The translations under genes and the position numbers were made by a program. From Clostridia bacterium (GTDB taxonomy: Bacteria > Bacillota > Clostridia > Christensenellales > Borkfalkiaceae): a DNA stretch of 64,000 nt. Of the stretch, positions 43,363-51,275 are shown piece by piece; within the stretch, counting starts at the first letter, position 1; the number at the start of each line of letters is the position of its first letter. The DNA is taken from NCBI GenBank assembly GCA_017463105.1, contig JAFTPU010000002.1:62001-126000 (forward strand), given 5' to 3'. The notes beneath the pieces were generated by a model, which did no database searches, was not told where the DNA came from, and saw only the letters and a program-made list of their open reading frames with translations.

Positions 43363-45747
43363 TCAGTCGTCTTTTTTCTTGCGTAAGATAAGGTAATCGA
43401 CGAGGATACCGATCGCGGCGAAGCCGAGAAGCAGATATGCCATTCTCCATACGGAGTCCTTATCGCTTTCCGCGGCGCCATACGTGCTTTCTTCCGTCTG
43501 CGCGGGCGACGCGTCGAACGGCACTCCGTACGATTGCGGAATATATCCCGTTTTCGTTTCGCCGTTTTCGTCCGTGTACGAGATCAGATAATACTCGTGA
43601 TCCAGCTCCCCGATCTCGCCGAGCAGCTTCACTTCCGCACCGCGCGGCAAACGCGCCGCCGTTAAAAGCTCGCAAAGATAGGGGAATTTGTAAAGCGATA
43701 CTTCGTTCGTCAGATACGCCGTTTTGCCCGTCTCGTAGGTCGTGCGATAAACGCTCGGGTCGAGATCTTCGCACGCGCTCTTCAATACGAGGTAGGTGAA
43801 GTATTTGTTTTCGGCTTCGTCGAATACGGCGATCAGATTATATTTTTCCGTTTCGTCCAATTTGAGCGCCGTCTTTTCCGTTTCGCTTCTGTTATAGGAA
43901 AGATAGGGGAACGTCGTCGCGCCCTGCAACGAGCTTAGATCGAACTCGACGAACAGCGCGTTTTTCTGCGTTTTGACGATCTCGATCTCCGTCGATTGCG
44001 TGCTGAAAATACGTTGGTCGACGTATTCCGTCGCGATATTTTTCACCGTCGGGAGCTTCAAACGGGAGGAACGTACGAGGTAATTGCCGTCGAAAAGCAG
44101 ATACGTATCGTTGTTTTCGATACCGAACGCAAACGCCGTCATTTTCGTGTCCGCTGTGTATACGAGCGGGGCGGAAAAGTCCGTCTGCGTTACTCCGTCG
44201 CCGAATCTCCGTATCACGTTACCCGATAAGATATAAACGTTTTGCTCGTAGTCGATCGCGATTTTTTCCACGTTCGGCAGAGAAAGAGTACATTTTTTCG
44301 TTCCGCTTCCGTCGGGGTCTAAAAGCTGTTCCTCCGTGAAACGGAAAACGGTGTTGTTTTGCACGGTGTACAAATTCCCGTATACGTCCGCGGTGAAAAG
44401 GTCGGGGAAGAAGGAGGTCTTTTCCGTTTCGGAAATAACCCATTCGCCCGTTTCCGCGTTTTTGAAAAGCAGATAGACGTAGCCTTCCGTCGCGACGTAA
44501 TATTTTCCGTAAACGATAGCCACGCCCTTGACCTTACCCGTAAAGCGTTCGAAGGAAAACAGCTCCGCGCCGTAAGCGTCGGCGGAAAGACTATAAAGTA
44601 CCGCTTTTTGTTCGTTTGCCGTAAGCAGAGTTTTCTCGTCTGCGCTCATAAACGAGGGGGACAGGGTCGAGTTCAACGGCGTTTTAAATGAATTTTCTTT
44701 CGTATCGTATACGGAAATTCTCGCATTGCCGTTGTCTGCGATAAACAGCTTGTCGCCTACGAGAAAACTCTCGCTTGCGCCGTTTAAACGGTTGACTGCG
44801 GAAGAGTCTGCGCAGATCTCGTAAGCGGTGAACGCTTTATTTTCTTGGGAAAACTGTTTGACAACGTTGCCGTTCACGGCGTAGATATATTCGCCGAAAG
44901 CCGTGAGCGCGGTATACGCGCCCTCCTCGTAAAAGAGCAAGGTGTCCTCCTCCGCGCGGGGCAGAGCGTAGGCGTAAAATTCCTTGGCGTTGGTGGAGAA
45001 AGCGAGAATACCGTTTGAAACGGTCATCGAATGGATATCCCAATCGAAGGAAGCGATCTGCATCTCCGTGAAATTCAGTTCTCCATTCTGCGAAGGGTCG
45101 AATTTATATAAATCCGTTGTAAGGCTTTTGTTCGTAAAATACAGCTCGTCGTTCCAATAGGCGAGCGTTGCGTTTTTTAATTGTTCGTTGACGATCGTCT
45201 GAATGTTTTGCTTGTCGGGAAGCAAGGTATCGCTTAAGGTGGTTTTGTACAAAGGGGACGTTTGCGATTTTACGTCGGTAAAATACAAAATACCGTCTTG
45301 GAGCAAAAAGGTGGAGCAGGAAAATTCGGTCGCGGTCGCCGTTTCGGTTTCCGCCTCGTCTAATTTTTCGTTTTCCAAAACGAAGAGCGTACGTTGATCC
45401 AAGAAATATAAATTTTCCGCCTTGTCGAATTGCAATTTCGAAACGTTGTTCAGGGAAAAATCGTTGTTGTAGGCGTGCGTATAAGCGCAATATTTTTCCG
45501 TCAGTCTATCGTAGATATAGATTTGGTTGCCGTCGGAAACGGCGAAAAAATTCTCGCTTACCGCGACGTCGGAGGGTTTGTCCAGTTTCAGATATTCTTC
45601 GTATGATTGCGGAACGACAAGCGAATCCGTTTGTACTTCCGCGTTTGCGGCAACCGTCGGAACAGCCGAAAACAGCCCCGCCGCCGTCGTGAAAGCGAGG
45701 GCGGATAAAAGGCTTGCGGTTAAAATTTTGACGGTCTTTTTCTTCAT
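43363..45747 (-). CDS. secreted membrane-anchored propeller-like protein with SH3-like module
   Basis: A 794-residue protein of unknown function. It has an N-terminal signal peptide (about 5-37), then some 600 residues of repeating beta segments with DKAENLYFLDQ, TVSNGILAF, DVYGNLYTVQN and DYEQNVYIL patterns like beta-propeller (NHL or TolB-like) blades. An SH3b-like stretch (LPRGAEVKLLGEIGEL with TKTGYIPQSYG) lies near 700-750. A C-terminal helix (about 768-788) is followed by RKKKDD, so it is anchored in the membrane by its C-terminus. The promoter places the transcription start within 3 nt of the ATG and there is no ribosome site, so the mRNA is probably leaderless. Confidence 0.72.
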   Translation of the reverse strand: MKKKTVKILTASLLSALAFTTAAGLFSAVPTVAANAEVQTDSLVVPQSYEEYLKLDKPSDVAVSENFFAVSDGNQIYIYDRLTEKYCAYTHAYNNDFSLNNVSKLQFDKAENLYFLDQRTLFVLENEKLDEAETETATATEFSCSTFLLQDGILYFTDVKSQTSPLYKTTLSDTLLPDKQNIQTIVNEQLKNATLAYWNDELYFTNKSLTTDLYKFDPSQNGELNFTEMQIASFDWDIHSMTVSNGILAFSTNAKEFYAYALPRAEEDTLLFYEEGAYTALTAFGEYIYAVNGNVVKQFSQENKAFTAYEICADSSAVNRLNGASESFLVGDKLFIADNGNARISVYDTKENSFKTPLNSTLSPSFMSADEKTLLTANEQKAVLYSLSADAYGAELFSFERFTGKVKGVAIVYGKYYVATEGYVYLLFKNAETGEWVISETEKTSFFPDLFTADVYGNLYTVQNNTVFRFTEEQLLDPDGSGTKKCTLSLPNVEKIAIDYEQNVYILSGNVIRRFGDGVTQTDFSAPLVYTADTKMTAFAFGIENNDTYLLFDGNYLVRSSRLKLPTVKNIATEYVDQRIFSTQSTEIEIVKTQKNALFVEFDLSSLQGATTFPYLSYNRSETEKTALKLDETEKYNLIAVFDEAENKYFTYLVLKSACEDLDPSVYRTTYETGKTAYLTNEVSLYKFPYLCELLTAARLPRGAEVKLLGEIGELDHEYYLISYTDENGETKTGYIPQSYGVPFDASPAQTEESTYGAAESDKDSVWRMAYLLLGFAAIGILVDYLILRKKKDD

Positions 45748-45755
45748 ACGTAATT

Positions 45756-45784
45756 ATTATACCACGAACGAGAAAAAAAAGCAA
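45756..45784 (-). promoter_or_regulatory. promoter giving a leaderless mRNA for the propeller protein
   Basis: Minus strand TTGCTT (45779-45784), 17 bp, TATAAT (45756-45761). The expected start, 7 nt after the -10, falls at about 45749, next to the ATG at 45747. Confidence 0.7.
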
Positions 45785-45786
45785 TA

Positions 45787-45814
45787 AAACCGCGCAAATT
45801 TTTCAGCGCGGTTT
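45787..45814 (-). terminator. terminator of the small membrane protein gene
   Basis: AAACCGCGC (45787-45795) pairs with GCGCGGTTT (45806-45814). On the minus strand T-rich sequence follows. It abuts the next promoter's -35. Confidence 0.8.
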
Positions 45815-45819
45815 CAAAA

Positions 45820-46179
45820 TCAAGCGTTTAAAATTTTGTTGCTCAGTGCGAGGATCTCTTTTCCGTATTTCTTTTTACGTTTTTCGAGGAGCTTCTTATA
45901 AATAAAATAATTCCCCGCTACCGTCGCTATACCCGCCGCACCGATCACGATACCGAGCGGCATCGCAAAGGTCAACCCCGTGCCGATGATCTTCATAGCC
46001 AAACACATGCCCGTGCCCAACACCAGCGAGCCGAGCGAACCGAATACGTAAGCGAAAACGTTCGCGGGGCGTTTCACCTGCGCGTCCAGCTCGCGCAATT
46101 TGTCCAGCTCCGTGCTTTGCGGCTCCGTATACTGCGTGCGAATTTTTTGTGCGATAAAGTTTTGATCGTTTGCGTTCAT
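45820..46179 (-). CDS. small two-helix membrane protein, paralogue of 49964-50356
   Basis: A 119-residue protein with a charged N-terminus (ELDKLRELDAQVKRP), two transmembrane helices (about 40-62 and 70-92) and a basic tail LEKRKKKYGKEILALSNKILN. The tail and the LDAQVKRP box match the second copy in the two-component operon at 49964. Such proteins are sometimes labelled dihydropteridine reductase in databases, for which I see no catalytic support. GGGAG precedes the ATG. It is divergent from the ABC transporter pair. Confidence 0.75.
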   Translation of the reverse strand: MNANDQNFIAQKIRTQYTEPQSTELDKLRELDAQVKRPANVFAYVFGSLGSLVLGTGMCLAMKIIGTGLTFAMPLGIVIGAAGIATVAGNYFIYKKLLEKRKKKYGKEILALSNKILNA

Positions 46180-46214
46180 GATAATATTCTCCCTGCGATT
46201 TATTTTGTATTTGT

Positions 46215-46256
46215 ATTATACGTGCGGCTTATTGCCGAAAGGCTAAAATTCGGCAA
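46215..46256 (-). promoter_or_regulatory. promoter and inverted repeat of the small membrane gene
   Basis: A minus-strand TATAAT lies at 46215-46220 with no good -35, as for an activated promoter. TTGCCGAA (46232-46239) and TTCGGCAA (46249-46256) form an 8-bp inverted repeat over the -35 region. Confidence 0.5.
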
Positions 46257-46263
46257 ATAATTT

Positions 46264-46291
46264 GTAAAAGAAACGTTAAACTTTTGTTAAA
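46264..46291 (+). promoter_or_regulatory. triple 11-bp direct repeat, site A (candidate OmpR-type binding site)
   Basis: GTAAAA (46264), GTTAAA (46275) and GTTAAA (46286) recur every 11 bp, the spacing used by OmpR/PhoB-family regulators. It lies between the divergent small membrane protein gene and the ABC operon. A matching array (site B) lies upstream of the two-component genes at 53044. Confidence 0.6.
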
Positions 46292-46345
46292 ACGAGGCGC
46301 GTTTTTTGTCGAGCGGGATAATTTTAACATAATAAAAACATTTTT

Positions 46346-46377
46346 TTGACAAAAAATAAACAACGGCGCGGTAAAAT
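46346..46377 (+). promoter_or_regulatory. possible promoter of the ABC-2 operon
   Basis: TTGACA (46346-46351) and TAAAAT (46372-46377) have a long 20-bp spacer, so the promoter is weak or assisted. AAGGAG precedes the ATG at 46418. Confidence 0.4.
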
Positions 46378-46417
46378 ATTTATAAAATAGGAAATAAAAC
46401 GAAAAAAGGAGAACAAA

Positions 46418-47323
46418 ATGAACGCTATCGAAATCAGAAATCTGTCGAAAAGCTTTCGCGGCATGTATGCGGTCGATAATCTGAATATGACCGTGCCCGT
46501 CGGCGCGATATACGGCTTTATCGGCGAAAACGGAAGCGGAAAGTCCACGACGGAAAAGCTTATCTGCGGACACCTCGTCCCCGACGGCGGCGAGATCAAG
46601 CTGTTCGGCAAGGACTATAAGGACGCGGGCGTAAGGGTAAGAGTGGGCGCGCTGATCGAAAACGCAGGCTGCTTCCCCGGCTCGAGCGTGCGGACGAACC
46701 TGATGATGCAAGCCATCAATCTGGGACTTGAAAATCCCGACGAGGAGATCGCGCGGGTGCTCAAGATCGTGCGAATGGAGGATTCCGCGCATATCAAGTT
46801 CAAGAGCTGTTCGCTTGGAATGAAGCAACGTATCGGCATCGCCATGGCGTTGCTCGGCGAGCCCGCCCTGCTCATTCTCGACGAGCCGATCAACGGACTC
46901 GATACGGACGGCATGCGGATCATGCGGGAGATCCTTGTGGATATCACGCAGACGTACGGCTGTACGGTGCTTATCTCCTCGCATATCCTCGGCGAGTTGG
47001 AAAAGATCGCCACCCATTACGGCATTATCCGTCAGGGAAAAATGATAAGGGAGATATCCGCGAAGGAAATGGAGAGCCGCGCGCGTGTGTTCGTATCGCT
47101 TAAAACGAAAGACGCGTCGGGCGCGAAGAGCGTTTTGGCGAAAAAGTACGGCGACGTTCGGGAGGAGGACGGATATCTTCGGGTGTACGACGTGGACGAG
47201 ACGGAAGAGATCGTCGACTACCTGTATAAAAACGGACACGTCGTAAGCGAGATCGAAAAGAACAAGATCGGTCTGGAAGAATATTATATCGAAGTAATGA
47301 GCAGTAAAAAGGAGGAAAGATAA
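46418..47323 (+). CDS. ABC-2 transporter ATP-binding protein, copy 1
   Basis: A 301-residue ATPase of the BcrA/EcsA-like drug or lantibiotic-immunity class. Walker A GENGSGKST, a degenerate signature CSLGMKQR, Walker B LLILDEPINGLD, and the switch SSHILGELEKIATHYG. The C-terminal 80 residues form the subunit-specific extension. It is strongly similar along its whole length to the ATPase at 48174, and each is followed by its own permease gene, so the pair arose by tandem duplication. Confidence 0.92.
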   Translation: MNAIEIRNLSKSFRGMYAVDNLNMTVPVGAIYGFIGENGSGKSTTEKLICGHLVPDGGEIKLFGKDYKDAGVRVRVGALIENAGCFPGSSVRTNLMMQAINLGLENPDEEIARVLKIVRMEDSAHIKFKSCSLGMKQRIGIAMALLGEPALLILDEPINGLDTDGMRIMREILVDITQTYGCTVLISSHILGELEKIATHYGIIRQGKMIREISAKEMESRARVFVSLKTKDASGAKSVLAKKYGDVREEDGYLRVYDVDETEEIVDYLYKNGHVVSEIEKNKIGLEEYYIEVMSSKKEER

Positions 47324-47324
47324 T

Positions 47325-48155
47325 ATGGAAGCCTCGCGTGAATTGAAATTCGAAACGCCTACCTTTTTCAAACGGATAAAAGGTATGCTCGGCGTGGATT
47401 TTTACCGTCTTTTCCATACGCCGCTTTTCTATATTTTCCTCGGCATAGCCGCCATCATTCCCGCAATGCTGATCGCCATGACGGGTATGGCGGGTCCCGA
47501 CGGAACGCCCTCCCAGCCCTTGTTTACCAACGTTTGGCATGCGATCGCGGCGGAAGCTCCCGTTTACGGCTTCGAGGGGATCGATAAATACGCCAATATG
47601 AACATGGTGTTTATCTTCGGCGGGATCATGGTGTCGATCTTCATCGGTCACGATTATAAGAGCGGATACGTGAAGCAACTGTTCACGACGCATGCGAAAA
47701 AGCAGGATTACATGACGTCGAAATCTTTGACCTGCGCGTTCGCCATGGCGTGTATGTGCGTCGCGTATTTATTCGGGGCGATCGTCGCGGGCGCGCTTAC
47801 CCAGACCTCTTTTTCGGTAAACGCGGGCAATCTCGTTTGCGCCGTTTTGGGCAAGCTGGTGATGAGTCTCGGTTGGGCGAGTCTGTATACCTTCCTCAAT
47901 ATCGTATTCAGAAGATATTTCGGGATATCGATCGCGTCGTCCTTTTTCTTCGGAACGGGCATTTTGGTGATCGGTATCGGCGCGATTGCGGGAAATTCCC
48001 CCGTGCTCAACCTGTTTTTGTACGGCTCGTCGGTGTACGCGTGTCTTTCGAGCACGATCGTAAACGTGCTCGTATGCCTTGCGGTTTCGGCGGCGTGGGC
48101 GGTTATTTACAACGTACTCGGCACGCTCGTGCTGTCCAAGTGCGACGTGTATTGA
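47325..48155 (+). CDS. ABC-2 transporter permease, copy 1
   Basis: A 276-residue integral membrane protein with six predicted helices (first at about 34-52, last near 245-268). The N-terminal amphipathic GMLGVDFYRLFHTPLFYIFLG stretch is shared with copy 2 (MLKVDFRRMFTTPLFYIMVG). FIGHDYKSGYVKQLFTTHAKKQDY in loop 2 is likewise shared. It starts 1 nt after the ATPase stop. The substrate is probably a peptide or lipid exported for self-protection, which is inference from the family. Confidence 0.88.
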   Translation: MEASRELKFETPTFFKRIKGMLGVDFYRLFHTPLFYIFLGIAAIIPAMLIAMTGMAGPDGTPSQPLFTNVWHAIAAEAPVYGFEGIDKYANMNMVFIFGGIMVSIFIGHDYKSGYVKQLFTTHAKKQDYMTSKSLTCAFAMACMCVAYLFGAIVAGALTQTSFSVNAGNLVCAVLGKLVMSLGWASLYTFLNIVFRRYFGISIASSFFFGTGILVIGIGAIAGNSPVLNLFLYGSSVYACLSSTIVNVLVCLAVSAAWAVIYNVLGTLVLSKCDVY

Positions 48156-48173
48156 GATAGGAGGACGATCGGA

Positions 48174-49079
48174 ATGAATGCAATAGAGATCAGAAATTTA
48201 ACGAAAAGCTTCGGGGAAAAGCAAGCCCTTCGCGGCTTGGATATGACCGTACCCGTCGGGGCGATATACGGCTTCATCGGCGAGAACGGAAGCGGAAAAT
48301 CCACGACGGAAAAGATCGTTTGCGGACTTATCCATCCGAGCGGCGGCACGGTGAAGCTGTTCGGCAGAGATTATACGGACGCAGACGTGCGGGCGAAGGT
48401 GGGCGTTTTGATCGAGGCGCCCGGGTGCTTTCCCAACATGAGCGTATGGAACAATCTTATGCTGCAAGCGGCGAATTTGGATATTTCCGACGCGGAGGAG
48501 GAAGTGCGCAAGGTCCTTAAATTGGTGCGCATGGAGGGCGCGGCTTCCAACAAATTCAAAAATTGCTCTTTGGGTATGAAGCAACGTATCGGTATTGCGA
48601 TGGCGTTGCTCGGGAACCCGACCTTGCTCGTGCTGGACGAGCCGATCAACGGGCTGGACGCGGACGGCATGCGGATCATGCGCGAGGTGCTCGTGGACGT
48701 TACCCGAAATTACGGGTGCACGGTCGTGGTCTCGTCGCATATTTTAGGCGAGCTGGAAAAGGTCGCGACCCATTACGGAATCGTTCGGGGCGGGAAAATG
48801 ATCAAGGAGATGACCGCCGCCGAGTTGGAGGCGGGGTGCCGCACGTACGTTGCGCTTTCGACGAAGGATATCGGCAAAACGAAAGCGGCGCTCGGCTGTA
48901 AATATTCTCGCGTGGAAGAGGACGAGAAAGGATATCTCCGCGTTTACGACGCCGAAAGCCCCGAGGAGATCGTTACGTATCTGTACGAAAAGGGTATACT
49001 CGTGCGCGAGATAAAAACGGACAAGATCGGTCTCGAGGAATATTATATCGATCTTATGAACGAAAAGGAGGGCAAGTAA
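48174..49079 (+). CDS. ABC-2 transporter ATP-binding protein, copy 2
   Basis: A 301-residue paralogue of the ATPase at 46418 with the same motifs: GENGSGKST, CSLGMKQR, LLVLDEPINGLD and SSHILGELEKVATHYG. Most differences lie in the C-terminal 90 residues, which could set partner specificity. It lies 18 nt after permease 1, and GGAGGACG provides the ribosome site. The copy keeps all catalytic residues, so both are probably active. Confidence 0.92.
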   Translation: MNAIEIRNLTKSFGEKQALRGLDMTVPVGAIYGFIGENGSGKSTTEKIVCGLIHPSGGTVKLFGRDYTDADVRAKVGVLIEAPGCFPNMSVWNNLMLQAANLDISDAEEEVRKVLKLVRMEGAASNKFKNCSLGMKQRIGIAMALLGNPTLLVLDEPINGLDADGMRIMREVLVDVTRNYGCTVVVSSHILGELEKVATHYGIVRGGKMIKEMTAAELEAGCRTYVALSTKDIGKTKAALGCKYSRVEEDEKGYLRVYDAESPEEIVTYLYEKGILVREIKTDKIGLEEYYIDLMNEKEGK

Positions 49080-49080
49080 C

Positions 49081-49911
49081 GTGGAAGCGGTAAAGGAAGT
49101 GCAATTCGAAACCAACGGCTTTAAAAAGCGACTGAAAAGTATGTTAAAGGTGGATTTTCGGAGAATGTTCACCACTCCGTTGTTTTATATCATGGTGGGG
49201 ATATCGCTCGTCGTTCCTATCCTGATCTTGGTGATGACGACGATGATGTCGGGCACTACGACGGTAAACCCGCAAGCGGGCGTGGAAACGCCGATGACGG
49301 GGTTCGATAACGTATGGCAGATCGTCAGCTCGGTCAGCGGCGGCGACGGCGCAAGCGCAGGGGCGGGCATGGATATGATGGCGATGTGTAATATGAATCT
49401 GATCTATTTCGCTACGGCGGTGCTCGTGTGCCTTTTCGTGGCGGACGATTTCAGAAGCGGATACGCGAAAAATCTGTTCACCGTCCGTGCGAAGAAAACC
49501 GACTACGTGATCTCCAAAACGCTCGTATGTTTCGTGGGCGGCGCGGGTATGATCCTTGCGTTTTTTATCGGCTCGATGATAGGCGGCGGCGTTGCGGGTA
49601 TTTCCTTCGATTTGGAAGCGGTCGGAACGACTGCGGGCGGGATCGTTGCGTGTCTCGTATCGAAAATACTTTTGGTCTCCGTGTTCGTTTCGATCTTTTT
49701 GATCATGAGCGTCGTGGCGAAACAAAAGTTATGGCTGTCCATTCTGCTTTCGCTCGGCGTGGGTATGTTCCTGTTTATGATGATCCCGATGATGACGCCG
49801 TTGAACGCCAACGCAATGCACGTTATCCTGTGCGCGGCGGGCGGGGCGTTGTTCGCCGTAGGTCTGGGCGCGGTCAGCAATCAAATATTGAAGAAAACGA
49901 GCTTGGTGTAA
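49081..49911 (+). CDS. ABC-2 transporter permease, copy 2
   Basis: A 276-residue six-helix permease starting at GTG 49081, 1 nt after the ATPase stop, as in copy 1. It shares VDFRRMF-TPLFYI and DDFRSGYAKNLFTVRAKKTDYV with copy 1 but is more diverged than the ATPases. Its first external loop is rich in Gly/Met/Asp (about 75-105). A 42-bp perfect palindrome ends the transcript. Confidence 0.88.
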   Translation: MEAVKEVQFETNGFKKRLKSMLKVDFRRMFTTPLFYIMVGISLVVPILILVMTTMMSGTTTVNPQAGVETPMTGFDNVWQIVSSVSGGDGASAGAGMDMMAMCNMNLIYFATAVLVCLFVADDFRSGYAKNLFTVRAKKTDYVISKTLVCFVGGAGMILAFFIGSMIGGGVAGISFDLEAVGTTAGGIVACLVSKILLVSVFVSIFLIMSVVAKQKLWLSILLSLGVGMFLFMMIPMMTPLNANAMHVILCAAGGALFAVGLGAVSNQILKKTSLV

Positions 49912-49920
49912 AAATCAATA

Positions 49921-49965
49921 AAAAGCGCTCGGCGCGGACGATCGTCCGCGCCGAGCGCTTTTATT
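49921..49965. terminator. 42-bp perfect palindrome acting as bidirectional terminator
   Basis: Positions 49921-49962 are a perfect palindrome (AAAAGCGCTCGG .. CCGAGCGCTTTT with GATC in the centre), between the convergent permease and small membrane protein genes. Confidence 0.92.
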
Positions 49966-50356
49966 AAGCGTTTTCCGTTTCGTTTAAGAGCTTTTCGCTT
50001 AAGGCGAGAATCTCCGCGCCGTATTTTTTCTTGCGGTTTTCCGTAGTGGCACGGTAGGCGGGATAGGCAAGAGCTAAGGGGATCAGCCCCCCGACGGCGA
50101 GACACGAGCCGACGATCAGCATGTCCATTTCCAATATCATAGAAAGCCCCAAACCGAAGATCAGCGTGCCCGCGACGCCCAGCGTAAGGGCGAGGATCAT
50201 CGGGAAGCGGTGCACCTTTGCGTCGAGCTTTTTCAGTTTTTCCATATCGCTTTTATTTTGTTCTTTGGGGGCGTAAGCTTCACGTATGCGCTCGATCTCC
50301 CTGCGTTCTTTTTCCGTCGGCGCGGTATAGGTGTAGTTAAATTGCTTGTTGTCCAT
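49964..50356 (-). CDS. small two-helix membrane protein, paralogue of 45820-46179
   Basis: A 130-residue protein with a charged start (ERREIERIREAY, DMEKLKKLDAKVHRFP), two transmembrane helices (about 52-72 and 78-98), and the tail ENRKKKYGAEILALSEKLLN that mirrors the copy at 45820. It is the last gene of the response regulator-kinase-membrane protein operon; its start overlaps the preceding gene by 20 bp. Duplication of this gene on both sides of the ABC block suggests a role in the same envelope response. Confidence 0.77.
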   Translation of the reverse strand: MDNKQFNYTYTAPTEKERREIERIREAYAPKEQNKSDMEKLKKLDAKVHRFPMILALTLGVAGTLIFGLGLSMILEMDMLIVGSCLAVGGLIPLALAYPAYRATTENRKKKYGAEILALSEKLLNETENA

Positions 50357-51275
50357 CGTTTTTCTCCGTTTGTAAGGTTTTCATTCGTTTATTGCCTTTG
50401 ACGACCATCAATATTCCGAGAGCGAGCGTGCCGAGACTGACGACCGAGCCCGTGAGGGTGTTGAACAGCGAAACGTTCGTTATGCCGTCGTTGAAGGTCG
50501 AAAGCAACGCCGTTTGCAGGGCGAGGATAGACACCGCCGCGTCGGTGAGGTTGACGTTTCGTATCGCCTGTACGGTGAGGTCGTCCTGCTTTTTGGCGCG
50601 GAAAATGTTGATGATCGACATGGTGATCTTATAGAAAGCATACGCCGCGGTGGCGTAGATCATCAGTCCGTCGTATTGAAACGACCGATCGTCGAAGATC
50701 ATCTGCGCGATCGCGGAGGACAGCGCGGTGTTGACGATCACGAGCCAAATGCCGCAGCCGCGATAGGTCTTGGCTTGGCGGTATTCCCTGCTCGCCGTAT
50801 CCGCGCCGCGTTTGTTTTTATGGTATAGGAGCACGCCGCCTCGGATAAAGGCAAGAATGATGTAGTAGACCGCCAGCGCGCCGTACCAAACGGATCGTTC
50901 GAGGATACCCAATACGCCGTTGAACGCGCCGAACAGGATGCTCATGGCAAACGAGCCGATGGCAACGACGATCGTACGGAAGCCGAAGTTGCGCAACAGA
51001 TTGCGGGTAAATTCCCGACGCTCCGCCCACGCGATAATACTTTTCCGCCATTTCGGTATAAAAAGGACAATCGTGTACACGCTGTAGGCGAGCGTGAGCG
51101 CCGCAAGCGCGAAAAGGGCGTATGCCACGATCTCCAAGGGGGTGCCCGTGTAATCGACGAACAGGATAACCATTGCGCCCGCGATGGAGAGGAGGGTGAC
51201 GGCATATACGAGCGCGAGCACCCAGCCGCGCGGATTTTTTAGCTTTTGTAAAAACAAACGCCATTTGTCATTCAT
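50337..51275 (-). CDS. multi-pass membrane protein of the two-component operon
   Basis: A 312-residue protein with about eight hydrophobic helices and no recognised family. Charged short loops (AERREFTRNLLRNFG, RAKKQDDLTVQAIRNVN) lie between helices. The start at 51275 has AAGGTG 6 nt upstream and overlaps the kinase stop by 8 bp. Genetic coupling with kinase and regulator suggests an accessory sensor or membrane effector. An earlier GTG at 51284 is possible but has worse spacing. Confidence 0.72.
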   Translation of the reverse strand: MNDKWRLFLQKLKNPRGWVLALVYAVTLLSIAGAMVILFVDYTGTPLEIVAYALFALAALTLAYSVYTIVLFIPKWRKSIIAWAERREFTRNLLRNFGFRTIVVAIGSFAMSILFGAFNGVLGILERSVWYGALAVYYIILAFIRGGVLLYHKNKRGADTASREYRQAKTYRGCGIWLVIVNTALSSAIAQMIFDDRSFQYDGLMIYATAAYAFYKITMSIINIFRAKKQDDLTVQAIRNVNLTDAAVSILALQTALLSTFNDGITNVSLFNTLTGSVVSLGTLALGILMVVKGNKRMKTLQTEKNDGQQAI

